NCBI RefSeq assembly: GCF_002019735.1
Contig: NZ_KV917378.1
Coordinates: forward strand, 3,622,869 to 3,686,868
Reading direction: 5' to 3'
DNA length: 64,000 bases
Source: Salipaludibacillus agaradhaerens
Lineage (GTDB): Bacteria > Bacillota > Bacilli > Bacillales > Salisediminibacteriaceae
A model generated the notes under the pieces. The model was given only the letters and a program-made list of their open reading frames with translations, was not told the DNA's origin and searched no databases. Shown here in pieces: positions 27,624 through 37,229 of this stretch (its first letter is position 1; each line of letters starts with the position of its first letter). The position numbers and the translations under genes are program-made.

Positions 27624-27797
27624 CTCTTATCAAGAGAGGTGGAGGGACTGGCCCGATGAAACCCGGCAACCAACGTGGAACGGAAACGTGATACGCAAGG
27701 TGCCAATTCCAACAAAGTGTAGAAGCACTTTGAAAGATAAGAGAGCGAAAGTTGTCATTCATTCGTCTCTCTGTCTTTTAAAGCAGAGGGACTTTTT
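27624..27797 (+). ncRNA. SAM-I riboswitch (S box) 2
   Basis: Aptamer 27624-27743 closed by P1 CTCTTATC / GATAAGAG, with the conserved GAGGTGGAGGGACTGGCCC, GATGAAACCCGGCAACC and AAGGTGCCAATTCC. The terminator GTCTCTCTG / CAGAGGGAC plus TTTTT occupies 27765-27797. It lies 65 bases before the metY start and controls the operon to 35452. An in-frame ATG at 27688 inside the aptamer is not a start. Confidence 0.94.
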
Positions 27798-27861
27798 ATT
27801 TTGCAAAACATGTCATAAAGTCAACAATCAAATAAGATCGTTAATCAAAGGAGGGGCTCTC

Positions 27862-29646
27862 ATGAGTGAAAATTCTCAATTTCAAACGTATCATCCAGAA
27901 ACAGTGTTATTACACGGTGGTCAATCACCAGATCCCACAACAGGATCGAGAGCGGTACCAATTTATCAGACAACATCCTACTTGTTTCACGATACAGAAC
28001 ATGCGGAAAGTTTGTTCGCCCTTGATGAACCGGGGAATATCTATAGCCGTATTGGTAATCCAACTGTAGACGTACTTGAGAAACGACTGGCGCTATTAGA
28101 AGAAGGTGTTGCGTCTGTTGCTACCTCCTCAGGAATGGCAGCTATCTCTCTATCCATTTTGAATGTAGCAAATGCAGGAGATGACATTGTAGCAGCTACA
28201 AATCTTTACGGTGGAACGTACAACTTATTTGCTGTCACGTTGCCGAGATATGGTATTAATGTGACTTTTGTAGACCCTGAAGATCCTGAAAATTTCAGAA
28301 AAGCTATTACAGATAAAACAAAAGCTGTATTTGCAGAAACAATTGGTAATCCAAGTTTACATGTGCTTGATATTGAAGCTGTGGCAGATATTGCTCATGA
28401 AGCAGGTATACCACTTATTATTGATAATACATTTGCCACACCTTATGTATGTAAACCGATTGAACATGGCGCAGACATTGTCGTCCACTCTGCTACAAAA
28501 TGGATAGGAGGACATGGAACATCAATTGGTGGTGTTGTGGTTGACGGCGGGCGTTTTAACTGGCAATCAGAGAAATATCCAGGTTTTAACGAACCAGACC
28601 CAAGTTATAACGGTATTGTGTATGCGAAAGATTTCGGAACACTCGCTTTCAGCACGAAGCTTCGTGTTCAATTGTTACGTGACTTTGGATCTTGCCTAAG
28701 TCCATTCAATGCCTTCCAACTTATACAAGGGCTTGAAACATTGCATTTGCGGATCGTGAGACATAATGAGAATACATTGAAGTTAGCCCAATACCTTGAG
28801 GAACATCCGGCAGTTGAGTGGGTCTCATACCCTGGGCTTCAAAGCCATCCTTCCCATGAACGGGCAACTCAATTATTGAAAAATGGGTATGGCGCCGTGT
28901 TGAATTTCGGAATTAAAGGTGGACGGGATGCTGGACGGACATTGATCGATAATGTGTCGCTTTGGTCTCATCTAGCCAATGTAGGGGATGCCAAAAGTTT
29001 AATTATTCACCCGGCATCAACGACGCATCAGCAGCTATCTGATGATGAACTCATTAAGACAGGTGTTAAACCAGATTTAGTGAGACTTTCAGTGGGCTTA
29101 GAGCATACCGATGACCTTGCAAAAGATTTGGATCAGGCCTTGAAGCTTGCTACAGGTGAAGGGACTAAAGAGGACTCAACTGTTATTAATGATGAAGGTG
29201 TCATCCGCTGGGCACTATCAAGTCCGAATAATACAGATGCAGATACACCGAGGCTAAAAACAATCGCTGTGGTAGGACTGAGTGGTAACGAATCCCGTCC
29301 GAGTCACAGATTAGCACGAAAAATGCAGCGACTAGGCTATAAGATTATTCCAGTTAATCCACGAGAAACAGAAATATTAGGTGAAAAAGCTTATCCAGAC
29401 TTAAAGTCAGTGGATGGACCCATTGATATTGTTCAAGTATTTAGAAGTCCAGAAGCAGCTATAGAAATAGCAAAAGAAGCTGCTGAAGTCCAACCGAAAA
29501 TATTTTGGCTGCAAGAAGGAGTTATTTCTGAAAAGGCTGCTGTCATAGCGAAAGAAGCTGGTCTTGAAGTCGTTCATAACCGTTGCACATATAAAGAAGC
29601 TCAACGACTTAGAGGAACAATTTCAACATTTGCTTGTGAACTTTAA
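27862..29646 (+). CDS. O-acetylhomoserine sulfhydrylase fused to a CoA-binding domain
   Basis: 594 residues from ATG 27862 behind AAAGGAGGGG. Residues 1 to about 430 are a Cys/Met-metabolism PLP enzyme of the MetY type: [25 protein letters not shown], the PLP Lys213 in [11 protein letters not shown], and [11 protein letters not shown]. MetY makes homocysteine from O-acetylhomoserine and sulfide. Residues from about 463 to the end are a YccU-like CoA_binding_2 domain ([49 protein letters not shown]) with its conserved Cys. The fusion is unusual. SAM-riboswitch control fits methionine synthesis. The gene heads an operon with a transporter, AcsA-like ligase and Hom. Confidence 0.9.
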   Translation: MSENSQFQTYHPETVLLHGGQSPDPTTGSRAVPIYQTTSYLFHDTEHAESLFALDEPGNIYSRIGNPTVDVLEKRLALLEEGVASVATSSGMAAISLSILNVANAGDDIVAATNLYGGTYNLFAVTLPRYGINVTFVDPEDPENFRKAITDKTKAVFAETIGNPSLHVLDIEAVADIAHEAGIPLIIDNTFATPYVCKPIEHGADIVVHSATKWIGGHGTSIGGVVVDGGRFNWQSEKYPGFNEPDPSYNGIVYAKDFGTLAFSTKLRVQLLRDFGSCLSPFNAFQLIQGLETLHLRIVRHNENTLKLAQYLEEHPAVEWVSYPGLQSHPSHERATQLLKNGYGAVLNFGIKGGRDAGRTLIDNVSLWSHLANVGDAKSLIIHPASTTHQQLSDDELIKTGVKPDLVRLSVGLEHTDDLAKDLDQALKLATGEGTKEDSTVINDEGVIRWALSSPNNTDADTPRLKTIAVVGLSGNESRPSHRLARKMQRLGYKIIPVNPRETEILGEKAYPDLKSVDGPIDIVQVFRSPEAAIEIAKEAAEVQPKIFWLQEGVISEKAAVIAKEAGLEVVHNRCTYKEAQRLRGTISTFACEL

Positions 29647-29697
29647 TGTAGGATTTCTTAACAAAGACAATAACAGAATGAAACGGAGCGATGACGA

Positions 29698-30690
29698 ATG
29701 GCGATTAAACGTATACTCTCAAGTTTATTAATCCTTTCCGCAGGAGCATTATTGGCGGCTTGTAACAACGACACCGAGGCGGAAAATTCGTCTTCACTTG
29801 ATAAAATTACTATTGATTATGCGCATTACTCACCGACGAGCCTTGTTTTAAAAGAAAATGGCTATTTAGAAGAAGCTTTTGAAGATGAAGGAATAGAGAT
29901 TGAATACGTATTTAGCCAAGGGAGTAACCGAGCACTGGAATTTTTAGCTGGGGGAAGTGTGGATTTTGGTTCAACAGCTGGAGCAGCAGCACTTATGGCT
30001 AAGAGCAATGGGACACCGATCAAAAATGTTTATATCTATTCTCAGCCAGAGTGGACGGCGCTTGTGACGAATGAAGACAGCGATATTAATAGTGTGGAAG
30101 ATCTCGAAGGGCAGCGAGTGGCAGCAACATTAGGGACGGACCCATACATTTTCCTCGTTCGAGCACTAAATGAGGTAGGTCTTTCAGAAAGTGATATAGA
30201 AGTGGTTCCTTTGCAGCACAGTGATGGCGCTAATGCCCTAGCCAATGGAGATGTTGATGCATGGGCGGGATTAGATCCTCATATGGCACGCCAAGAATTA
30301 GAAACGAATGCAGAGCTTTTCTACAGAAATGAGGCATTTAACACGTATGGATTTTTAAATGTAAGAGAAGATTTTGCAGAAGAGCACCCAGAAGTTGTGG
30401 AAAAAGTGATAGAAGCGTATGAGAAAGCAAGGCAGTGGGTTGAGGATAACCCAGAAGAGACAATTGATATTATCGTTCAAGAAGCGGAAATTGATCCTGA
30501 GGTAGCAGCGTTACAGTTGGAGAGGAATAACTTTGACAATCCAATCCCAGGGGATGCTCAGCGAGAAAGCATCACAGAGGCAGGTATCGTTCTTCAAGAG
30601 TCAGGTAATTTAGACGATGGGGTGGATATTGACGCACTGGTGAATGAATTAATTGACTCATCCTTTGCAGAAGCAGTGATTGAACAGTAA
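29698..30690 (+). CDS. SsuA/TauA-like ABC transporter substrate-binding lipoprotein
   Basis: 330 residues with a signal peptide ending in lipobox LLAAC at about residue 21. The NMT1/SsuA-like domain follows (DYAHYSPTSLVLKENGYLEEAF, LEFLAGGSVDFGSTAGAAAL, GDVDAWAGLDPHMARQE). Such receptors bind sulfonates, taurine, nitrate or thiamine precursors. In a SAM-riboswitch operon with metY, a sulfur compound is the obvious candidate, but no sulfonatase or monooxygenase gene is nearby. Confidence 0.85.
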   Translation: MAIKRILSSLLILSAGALLAACNNDTEAENSSSLDKITIDYAHYSPTSLVLKENGYLEEAFEDEGIEIEYVFSQGSNRALEFLAGGSVDFGSTAGAAALMAKSNGTPIKNVYIYSQPEWTALVTNEDSDINSVEDLEGQRVAATLGTDPYIFLVRALNEVGLSESDIEVVPLQHSDGANALANGDVDAWAGLDPHMARQELETNAELFYRNEAFNTYGFLNVREDFAEEHPEVVEKVIEAYEKARQWVEDNPEETIDIIVQEAEIDPEVAALQLERNNFDNPIPGDAQRESITEAGIVLQESGNLDDGVDIDALVNELIDSSFAEAVIEQ

Positions 30691-30698
30691 TAAAAAGG

Positions 30699-30745
30699 CA
30701 CATATCCGGCGATTTAACTAACATCTCGGATGTGTGTCATTTATA
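30699..30745 (+). terminator. Intra-operon hairpin between receptor and permease genes
   Basis: CACATATCCG / CGGATGTGTG (10 pairs, one wobble) followed by an AT-rich tail without a clean T-run. It may be an attenuator or mRNA-stability element, as in the cystine-type transporter at 12764. Confidence 0.4.
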
Positions 30746-30811
30746 TAATCAGAATCTTACGAAAATTGAGAATGTACGCAACATGTACCTTCTTAAAGGG
30801 GGAGATGGCTC

Positions 30812-31666
30812 ATGGCTATTTCAGAAGGACAAATAAGAAAAAGATCGGTAGAAGCCGTCACGTTAAAGGGTAAGAAAAACATCAAACAAGTAAAGCCGGC
30901 CTTTCTTGGAAACTTGGGGCTCTCACTTGTTTTACCTGTAACACTTATTCTCTTTTGGGAAATCGTCACAAGATTTAATTATGTAGAAAGTCATTTATTA
31001 CCGGCGCCAAGTGATATTGTCCAGGTTATCACATCAATGGCTTCAGAAGGAACATTGTGGCAACACAGTTGGATCACATTATATCGTATATTTTGGGGCT
31101 TTGTTTGGGGTTCTTTAGCTGCAGTAGCGCTTGGTTCACTAGTTGGGATGTCACGAAAACTAGAAATGTTATTTGATCCGTTAATTCAAGCCTTTCGTGC
31201 TATCCCATCTTTAGCGTGGGTTCCGCTGTTTATACTATGGCTCGGAATTGGTGAACCATCCAAAGTAACATTAATCGCTGTAGGGGTCTTCTTCCCAGTT
31301 TATCTAAATATTGTGGGTGGGATACAATCAGTCGATCGAAAGTTAATAGAAGTAGGTAAGACGTACGGTTTTTCTTCGTTTCAACTCGTGCGACGAATTA
31401 TTTTGCCAGCATCAATGCCTTCTTTTTTAACTGGATTACGAAGTGGGTTAGGGTTAGGCTGGATGTTTGTGGTGGCGGCTGAGTTAATGGGAGCAAGTCA
31501 AGGATTGGGTTATTTACTCGTCTTGGGCCAAAATACATTGCAGCCTGAATTAATTTTAGCCAGTATTATTTTATTTGCTGTTTTAGGAAAGATGACAGAT
31601 TACCTTCTTAAGAGAGTCCAGACACGGGCTTTACATTGGCAAGACCGCATTGATGTTTCTAAATAG
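30812..31666 (+). CDS. SsuC-like ABC transporter permease
   Basis: 284 residues, about six helices after a basic N-terminus. The EAA loop is VGKTYGFSSFQLVRRIILPASMP, and FRAIPSLAWVPLFILWLGIGEPSK is diagnostic of the SsuC/TauC/NrtB branch. AAAGGGGGAGA precedes the ATG. It partners with the flanking receptor and ATPase genes. Confidence 0.9.
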   Translation: MAISEGQIRKRSVEAVTLKGKKNIKQVKPAFLGNLGLSLVLPVTLILFWEIVTRFNYVESHLLPAPSDIVQVITSMASEGTLWQHSWITLYRIFWGFVWGSLAAVALGSLVGMSRKLEMLFDPLIQAFRAIPSLAWVPLFILWLGIGEPSKVTLIAVGVFFPVYLNIVGGIQSVDRKLIEVGKTYGFSSFQLVRRIILPASMPSFLTGLRSGLGLGWMFVVAAELMGASQGLGYLLVLGQNTLQPELILASIILFAVLGKMTDYLLKRVQTRALHWQDRIDVSK

Positions 31667-31684
31667 CGAAAGGAGACGAATAGA

Positions 31685-32449
31685 ATGAGTATTAAAGTTC
31701 AACAAGTCAGCAGATTGTTCAACGGAGAACCCGCAGTCCAACACGTCTCTTTTAAAGCTGAAAAAGGAGAAATTGTCGGCCTGCTAGGAACGAGTGGATG
31801 TGGGAAAAGCACGCTTTTAAGAGCCATTTCTGGGCTTGATACTGGATACGATGGGACGATTGAAATTAATGGTCATATAAATCGTGGGACATCAAAAGAT
31901 CTCGGCCTCATCTTTCAAGAACCAAGACTTATGCCATGGTTAACTGTTTTAGAAAATGTTTGTTTTGGCTTAGAAGGAAAAGCGAAAGCCAATAAAAAGA
32001 AAGCTAAGGAATTATTACAGGTCGTTGGACTGGAAGGATTTGAACACTATTATCCGAAGCAATTATCCGGTGGCATGGCTCAGCGTACCGCCATCGCAAG
32101 AGCACTTGTCACTGAACCAGACACGCTTTTATTAGATGAACCATTTAGCGCATTGGATGCTTTTACAAAACTACAATTACAAGATATGCTGCTGGATTTA
32201 TGGCAAAGTTACCAACCTACCATGGTGATTGTGACACATGATATTGATGAAGCTTTAACATTGTGTGACCGCGTGATTATTTTAAAGGGCCAGCCTGGAG
32301 AATTATATAAAAACATCGAGGTCAAGCAGCCAAAGCCTCGCTCAAAGGGAGATGCTGGGCTAGCAAAACTTAAAGAAGACATTATAGACAGTTTGGAAGT
32401 AACCAAGAAAGTAACGCCTACATCTCAGAAACACATAAGGGAGGCTTAA
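31685..32449 (+). CDS. SsuB-like ABC transporter ATPase
   Basis: 254 residues with Walker A GTSGCGKST, Q-loop FQEPRLMPW (the W after RLMP is typical of SsuB/NrtD ATPases), signature LSGGMAQRT, Walker B LLLDEPFSALD and switch His in VTHDIDEAL. GAAAGGAGACG precedes the ATG. The TAA stop shares its last A with the ATG of the AMP-ligase gene, so the two are translationally coupled. Confidence 0.9.
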   Translation: MSIKVQQVSRLFNGEPAVQHVSFKAEKGEIVGLLGTSGCGKSTLLRAISGLDTGYDGTIEINGHINRGTSKDLGLIFQEPRLMPWLTVLENVCFGLEGKAKANKKKAKELLQVVGLEGFEHYYPKQLSGGMAQRTAIARALVTEPDTLLLDEPFSALDAFTKLQLQDMLLDLWQSYQPTMVIVTHDIDEALTLCDRVIILKGQPGELYKNIEVKQPKPRSKGDAGLAKLKEDIIDSLEVTKKVTPTSQKHIREA

Positions 32450-34158
32450 TGATGGGAGTTAACACAGCATCACATATTAAACGACAAACCATTCTCTATC
32501 CAAGACAGCAAGAAAAAGAGATTGCCAGTTTGACAGATTATAAAGACGTGCTCAACACTTTTTCATGGAAAGACGCGGTTAATGGGCTGTCAGAAGCCCC
32601 TAATGGCCGGTGGAATGCTGCCTATGAATGTATTGATCGGCATGTTGAGGATGGCTATGGCGATAAGGAGGCGTTGTTATTCACCGATGGTCAGTCAGAA
32701 GAAACATATACATTTTCTGACGTTAAGGCGATTACGGATCAATATGCCAAAGTGTTAAAACAGGCAGGAGTCGAAAAGGGAGACAGAGTGTTTATTTTCT
32801 TACCTAAGTCTCCGGATTGTTACTTTTCCATTCTTGCAGCTATTAAAGTTGGTGCAATAGCTGGTCCGTTATTTGAAGCATTTATGGAAGAGGCCGTTAA
32901 GGAGCGGATGTATGATTGTGAAGCACAATATTTAATTACGGATGAGACATTAGCGCAGCGAGTACCATTCAACGAGCTTCCTTCTCTAAAAACAACGTGG
33001 CATATTGATGAATTAAGAGAAAAAGGACGCAATCTTGCGGAGGGAGATACAGCTTCTCCTATCGTATGGCTTGAAGAAGAGGATGGCATGCTCATCCATT
33101 ACACGTCCGGATCAACGGGAAAACCGAAAGGCGTGTTACATGCTCAGAGAGCTCTTTCTCATCATTATATTTCTGGGAAATGGGTGCTAGATGTGCATGA
33201 TGATGATGTTTTTTGGTGCACCTCACATCCTGGCTGGGTGACTGGCAGTGTATATGGGGTATTCGCCCCATGGCTTAACAGAGCAACAGTTGTTATTCAC
33301 GGAGGACGTTTTGAAGCTAAAGCATGGTATGAATTGATTGAGCGGTTCAAAGTGTCAATTTGGTATAGTGCCCCAACGGCGTTTCGTTTACTTATGAGTG
33401 CTGGAAACGCCCATGAAGCATATGATTTATCGAGTCTTCGGCACGTCCTTAGTGTAGGTGAGCCCTTAAATCCTGAAGCGATATACTGGGCAAAGGAAAC
33501 CTTTAATGTCCGTATTCATGACACATGGTGGATGACAGAAACGGGTGGTCACCTAATCGTTAATTTACCTTCACAGCCGATTAAGCCAGGGTCGATGGGG
33601 CGGGCATTTCCGGGAATTGAAGTAGGTATTCTTGATGACAAGAATAACCCGCTACCGGCAGGGGAAGTAGGTAAATTAGCTGTCAAAGCACCTTGGCCAG
33701 GTATTATGAAAACAATATGGAAAAACAGAGAAAAGTATAACTCTTATTTTACAGACAATGGTTGGTACTTGTCAGGTGATAATGCTTATCAAGATGAGGA
33801 AGGCTATGTGTTCTTTCAGGGACGTGATGATGATTTGATAAAAACATCAGGTGAACAAGTGGGACCATTTGAAGTGGAAAGTAAATTAATTGAGCACCCA
33901 GCAGTGTCCGAAGCAGGTGTAATTGGAAAACCAGATCAAATTAGAGGGAATATTATTAAAGCCTTTATTACGATAAACAGCGGCTATGTAGCTAGCGATG
34001 CCTTAAAAGAAGATATTCGTCAATTCGTCAAGCTTAAACTGGCTGCCCATGCTGCTCCAAAAGAAATTGAGATCGTTGATGAACTGCCAAAAACGAAGAT
34101 TAGCGGCAAAATATTACGACGCGTACTTAAGGAGCAAGAACTAAAGAAAATGCAGTGA
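32449..34158 (+). CDS. AMP-forming acyl/acetyl-CoA synthetase (AcsA-like)
   Basis: 569 residues, close in length and motifs to B. subtilis AcsA: P-loop HYTSGSTGKPKGVLH near residue 217, DTWWMTETGG near 357, hinge GRDDDLIKTSGEQVGPFE near 457, and the acylation Lys in TKISGKILRR near the C-terminus. It activates a carboxylate with ATP and CoA; acetate is the default guess, but in this sulfur operon another short acid is possible. Stop/start overlap with the ABC ATPase. Two ATGs (32449, 32452) are possible. Confidence 0.87.
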   Translation: MMGVNTASHIKRQTILYPRQQEKEIASLTDYKDVLNTFSWKDAVNGLSEAPNGRWNAAYECIDRHVEDGYGDKEALLFTDGQSEETYTFSDVKAITDQYAKVLKQAGVEKGDRVFIFLPKSPDCYFSILAAIKVGAIAGPLFEAFMEEAVKERMYDCEAQYLITDETLAQRVPFNELPSLKTTWHIDELREKGRNLAEGDTASPIVWLEEEDGMLIHYTSGSTGKPKGVLHAQRALSHHYISGKWVLDVHDDDVFWCTSHPGWVTGSVYGVFAPWLNRATVVIHGGRFEAKAWYELIERFKVSIWYSAPTAFRLLMSAGNAHEAYDLSSLRHVLSVGEPLNPEAIYWAKETFNVRIHDTWWMTETGGHLIVNLPSQPIKPGSMGRAFPGIEVGILDDKNNPLPAGEVGKLAVKAPWPGIMKTIWKNREKYNSYFTDNGWYLSGDNAYQDEEGYVFFQGRDDDLIKTSGEQVGPFEVESKLIEHPAVSEAGVIGKPDQIRGNIIKAFITINSGYVASDALKEDIRQFVKLKLAAHAAPKEIEIVDELPKTKISGKILRRVLKEQELKKMQ

Positions 34159-34174
34159 GGGGGGGACTGATGGG

Positions 34175-35452
34175 ATGAGCAATGTGAAAAAAATAGGCAT
34201 CATTGGTTTTGGGACAGTGGGAAGTGGTGTCTATGAAACACTGCTGACAAAAAGAGAAAAAGTTACTCATTTAATAGGGAGTGACCTTGAAATACCCATT
34301 ATTCTTGTGAAAGATGCTGCTCGCAAACGTCATGTAGCAAACGATACAAAGGTAACGGATCGTTTCGAAGAAGTCATAGCATTGGCCGATTTAGATGTGG
34401 TCATTGAAGTGTCACCAGATGCTGAAACAGGCTATCCTTATGTGCACGCGTTATTAAGCAAAGGAATAACTGTCATAACAGCGAATAAAGAACTGGTTGC
34501 AAAACATGGAGAAACACTTTTGCCATTAGCGGAAGCAAATAACTGCCGATTATATTACGAAGCTGCGGTAGCTGGTGGTATTCCTGTTTTGTCTAGCATT
34601 CGTCACACGTTAAAAACGAATGATATTTTACGATTGGAAGGCATTGTGAATGGGACGTCTAATTTTATTTTAACGAAAATGAGAGAGGAAGGAGCGGCGT
34701 TTGATGTTGCTTTAGCTGAAGCTCAGGAAAAGGGGTATGCTGAGGCTGTCCCTGATAAAGACGTGGATGGCTGGGATGCGTATTTTAAAACGACGATTTT
34801 AAGTCAATGGCTATTTGGCCGAGCGCCTGTGTGGCAAAGTGCTATCCCAATAGGTATAAGAGAAATTCGACTGGAGGATTTAGCCCTTGCAGAAAAAATA
34901 GGTGGACGAATTAAGCATGTAGCTGCTTTAGAAAATGTGAAGGGGCAGCCTGTGGCATCTGTACGTCCCCATCTTATTATAGCCGAACATCCTCTTTACG
35001 CGGTAGAAGGTGTCAATAATGCGATTCATTTAGAGGGCAGTATTGTCGGGTCTATCGCTTTTCAAGGCCCAGGGGCAGGTAAATTTCCAACAGCCAGTGC
35101 TATAGTAGAAGACCTTGTTAACCATTTATCACACACAAGTGAGAAGCAGCCTGACGTTTTGAATATTTCTATGACTGGGAATGAGGATAAATCATTTACT
35201 CCGAAACAGACAAAAGTATGGTTTGTAACCGGAAAGCAATTAACTTTGCAGTTAGAAGGAAGCCAGTCAATTGAAACGTTGTCTGATATATTTTATCACG
35301 GCGGCAAAGAGGCTGTATTACTCACTGGCAGCGAGCGAGAAGTGATCAGGACAATGACGAAACTCAATGATTCTATTACTATTTATCCTGTGACAGGTGC
35401 ACAGTTAGAGAAGCTGGAAAACCTCAATAAAAAAGCTGTATTTAGTCGATAA
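34175..35452 (+). CDS. Homoserine dehydrogenase
   Basis: 425 residues. NAD(P)-binding IIGFGTVGSGVYE, the catalytic-domain segments TANKELVAKHGE, EAAVAGGIPVLSSIR, GIVNGTSNFILTKM, and the catalytic Lys region EAVPDKDVDGWDA are intact. The enzyme reduces aspartate semialdehyde to homoserine, the carbon backbone for O-acetylhomoserine used by MetY. The C-terminal 100 residues do not look like a regular ACT domain. It is the last gene of the SAM-controlled operon and likely a paralogue of the thr-operon hom gene. Confidence 0.88.
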   Translation: MSNVKKIGIIGFGTVGSGVYETLLTKREKVTHLIGSDLEIPIILVKDAARKRHVANDTKVTDRFEEVIALADLDVVIEVSPDAETGYPYVHALLSKGITVITANKELVAKHGETLLPLAEANNCRLYYEAAVAGGIPVLSSIRHTLKTNDILRLEGIVNGTSNFILTKMREEGAAFDVALAEAQEKGYAEAVPDKDVDGWDAYFKTTILSQWLFGRAPVWQSAIPIGIREIRLEDLALAEKIGGRIKHVAALENVKGQPVASVRPHLIIAEHPLYAVEGVNNAIHLEGSIVGSIAFQGPGAGKFPTASAIVEDLVNHLSHTSEKQPDVLNISMTGNEDKSFTPKQTKVWFVTGKQLTLQLEGSQSIETLSDIFYHGGKEAVLLTGSEREVIRTMTKLNDSITIYPVTGAQLEKLENLNKKAVFSR

Positions 35453-35900
35453 AGTTTAATTCTTTAATGGTTTAAGTGGGATAGTCTTCATCTAAGATGT
35501 GTAATGTAGGTGGGAATAGTCGAAACATGTTCGCTGTTGAACGTATGTGTAAGCTATGCGAGTGAATGACTTGTTGCATAGCTTTTTTATATTGCCATAA
35601 AAAAATCGAATTTGAGGTTTTAGGACTCACGGTAAATCCTCTTTAATAGATATTTATTCCATTTTAGGTTGTAGTTATAATTTACCCCAATGAGTTGTCC
35701 TTTTACTCCTGGCCGGAGGACGTTTACTTTTTTAGTTTGGAGCGTTTTTTATTAAAGAAAGAGAATGAAAACGCTCACGATTTGGCGGAATAATGTCACT
35801 TTTGTCGAAAATGCAAAAAATTACTAGCTTTCGTTGAAATTTATGGTATTCTATAAAATAGTAAAAATATACATACGTCTTAATATTTGAGGTGGCGGCA
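35453..35900 (+). other. Region between the met operon and secY
   Basis: Holds the operon terminator (35551) and a hairpin-forming stretch GAGCGTTTT...AAAACGCTC (about 35740-35776) that overlaps a cre-like TGAAAACGCTCACG with two mismatches. The AT-rich area before secY (TATTCTATAAAAT near 35850) is the probable promoter. Confidence 0.45.
35551..35590 (+). terminator. Intrinsic terminator of the met/sulfur operon
   Basis: AAGCTATGC / GCATAGCTT stem with a loop of 16 bases, followed by TTTTTTAT. Confidence 0.8.
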
Positions 35901-37202
35901 ATGTTTCAATCTATTGGAAATATGTTCAAAGTAAAAGATTTGCGTGAAAAGATCTTCTTTACCTTGTCTCTATTAGTTGTGTTTCGTATTGGAGCCCATA
36001 TTCCTGCTCCGGGAGTAAACGCAGACGTATTAAATTTTGAAGGATTGGGAGCTCTTGGGTTTTTAAACGCGTTTGGTGGAGGGGCTTTAGAGAACTTCTC
36101 AATTTTTGCTACTGGTATTATGCCTTACATTACAGCGTCGATCATTGTACAGCTGTTACGTATGGATGTTGTTCCAAAGTTTTCTGAATGGTCGAAACAG
36201 GGCGAAGCAGGCAGGAAGAAGCTTGCACAAGTGACTCGCTACGGTACGATTGTCATTGCATTTGTACAAGCAATCGGTTTATCAATCGGATTTAATAATA
36301 TTATGCCAGGACTTGTACCTAACCCATCGGTAACCACATATTTAACGATTGCTCTCGTATTAACAGCAGGTACCGCTTTTTTACTCTGGCTCGGCGAACA
36401 AATCACCGCTAAAGGGGTAGGAAACGGGATCTCCATTATGATTTTTGCTGGAATTGCATCTGGCATCCCTAATGGCGTGATGCAGCTATATACTATTTAT
36501 CTTGCTGATGCTGGAGATAGACTATTTATAAATGTCATCACAGTTCTTCTTATTTTACTTGCGATTCTTTGTCTTGTTGTCGGCGTTATTTTCGTCCAGC
36601 AAGCCATTAGAAAAATACCTATACAATATGCGAAAAAGTTGATTGCTGGTGGGAGGCCCACTGGCGGTGAATCCTCGCATTTACCGATAAAAGTGAATGC
36701 TGCTGGGGTGATCCCTGTTATATTTGCAATGGCCTTGTTCATTTTTCCTTCTACTATTGCAGGAATTGTGGGTGAGCAAAATCCCATTGCTCACTGGGTG
36801 ATTGAAGTGTTTGATTACACGCATCCAGCAGGTATGGCGATCTATGTTCTGCTTATCATTGCCTTTTCTTATTTCTATACGATGGTTCAGATGAATCCAG
36901 AGCAGATGGCTGATAATTTGAGAAAGCAAAATGGATTTATTCCTGGTGTGAGACCAGGAAAAGCGACGGAAAAATTTATTGTGAAAGTACTATACCGACT
37001 TACCTTCGTGGGATCTATCTTCCTTGCCACGATTGCTATATTACCGATCTTGTTTGCTCAAGTAGCTGGTTTACCTCCGGCAGTTCAAATAGGAGGAACA
37101 GGGTTGTTAATCGTGGTAGGGGTAGCGCTTGATACGATGAAACAAATTGAAAGCCAGCTTATTGATCGAAAGTATACGGGCTTTTTAAAGAAAAGTTCAT
37201 AA
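35901..37202 (+). CDS. secY: SecY-family protein translocase channel subunit, stand-alone copy
   Basis: 433 residues from ATG 35901 behind GAGGTGG. Full SecY layout with ten helices: FTLSLLVVFRIGAHIPAPGVN (TM1/plug), GGGALENFSIFATGIMPYITASIIVQLL, VPKFSEWSKQGEAGRKKLAQ, LGEQITAKGVGNGIS, and the C-terminal cytosolic loop FIPGVRPGKAT. It forms the Sec channel with SecE/SecG. secY normally lies in the spc ribosomal-protein operon; none of those genes is here, so this is either a relocated gene or a second copy. It is not a degenerate accessory SecY2 by motif content. Confidence 0.88.
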   Translation: MFQSIGNMFKVKDLREKIFFTLSLLVVFRIGAHIPAPGVNADVLNFEGLGALGFLNAFGGGALENFSIFATGIMPYITASIIVQLLRMDVVPKFSEWSKQGEAGRKKLAQVTRYGTIVIAFVQAIGLSIGFNNIMPGLVPNPSVTTYLTIALVLTAGTAFLLWLGEQITAKGVGNGISIMIFAGIASGIPNGVMQLYTIYLADAGDRLFINVITVLLILLAILCLVVGVIFVQQAIRKIPIQYAKKLIAGGRPTGGESSHLPIKVNAAGVIPVIFAMALFIFPSTIAGIVGEQNPIAHWVIEVFDYTHPAGMAIYVLLIIAFSYFYTMVQMNPEQMADNLRKQNGFIPGVRPGKATEKFIVKVLYRLTFVGSIFLATIAILPILFAQVAGLPPAVQIGGTGLLIVVGVALDTMKQIESQLIDRKYTGFLKKSS

Positions 37203-37229
37203 AATTTATCCCAGATAACCGCATGTAAA

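Noticed and set aside
27688-27861. Long N-terminal extension of MetY
   Set aside because: These 58 codons lie inside the SAM riboswitch and its terminator; a strong ribosome binding site precedes the ATG at 27862.
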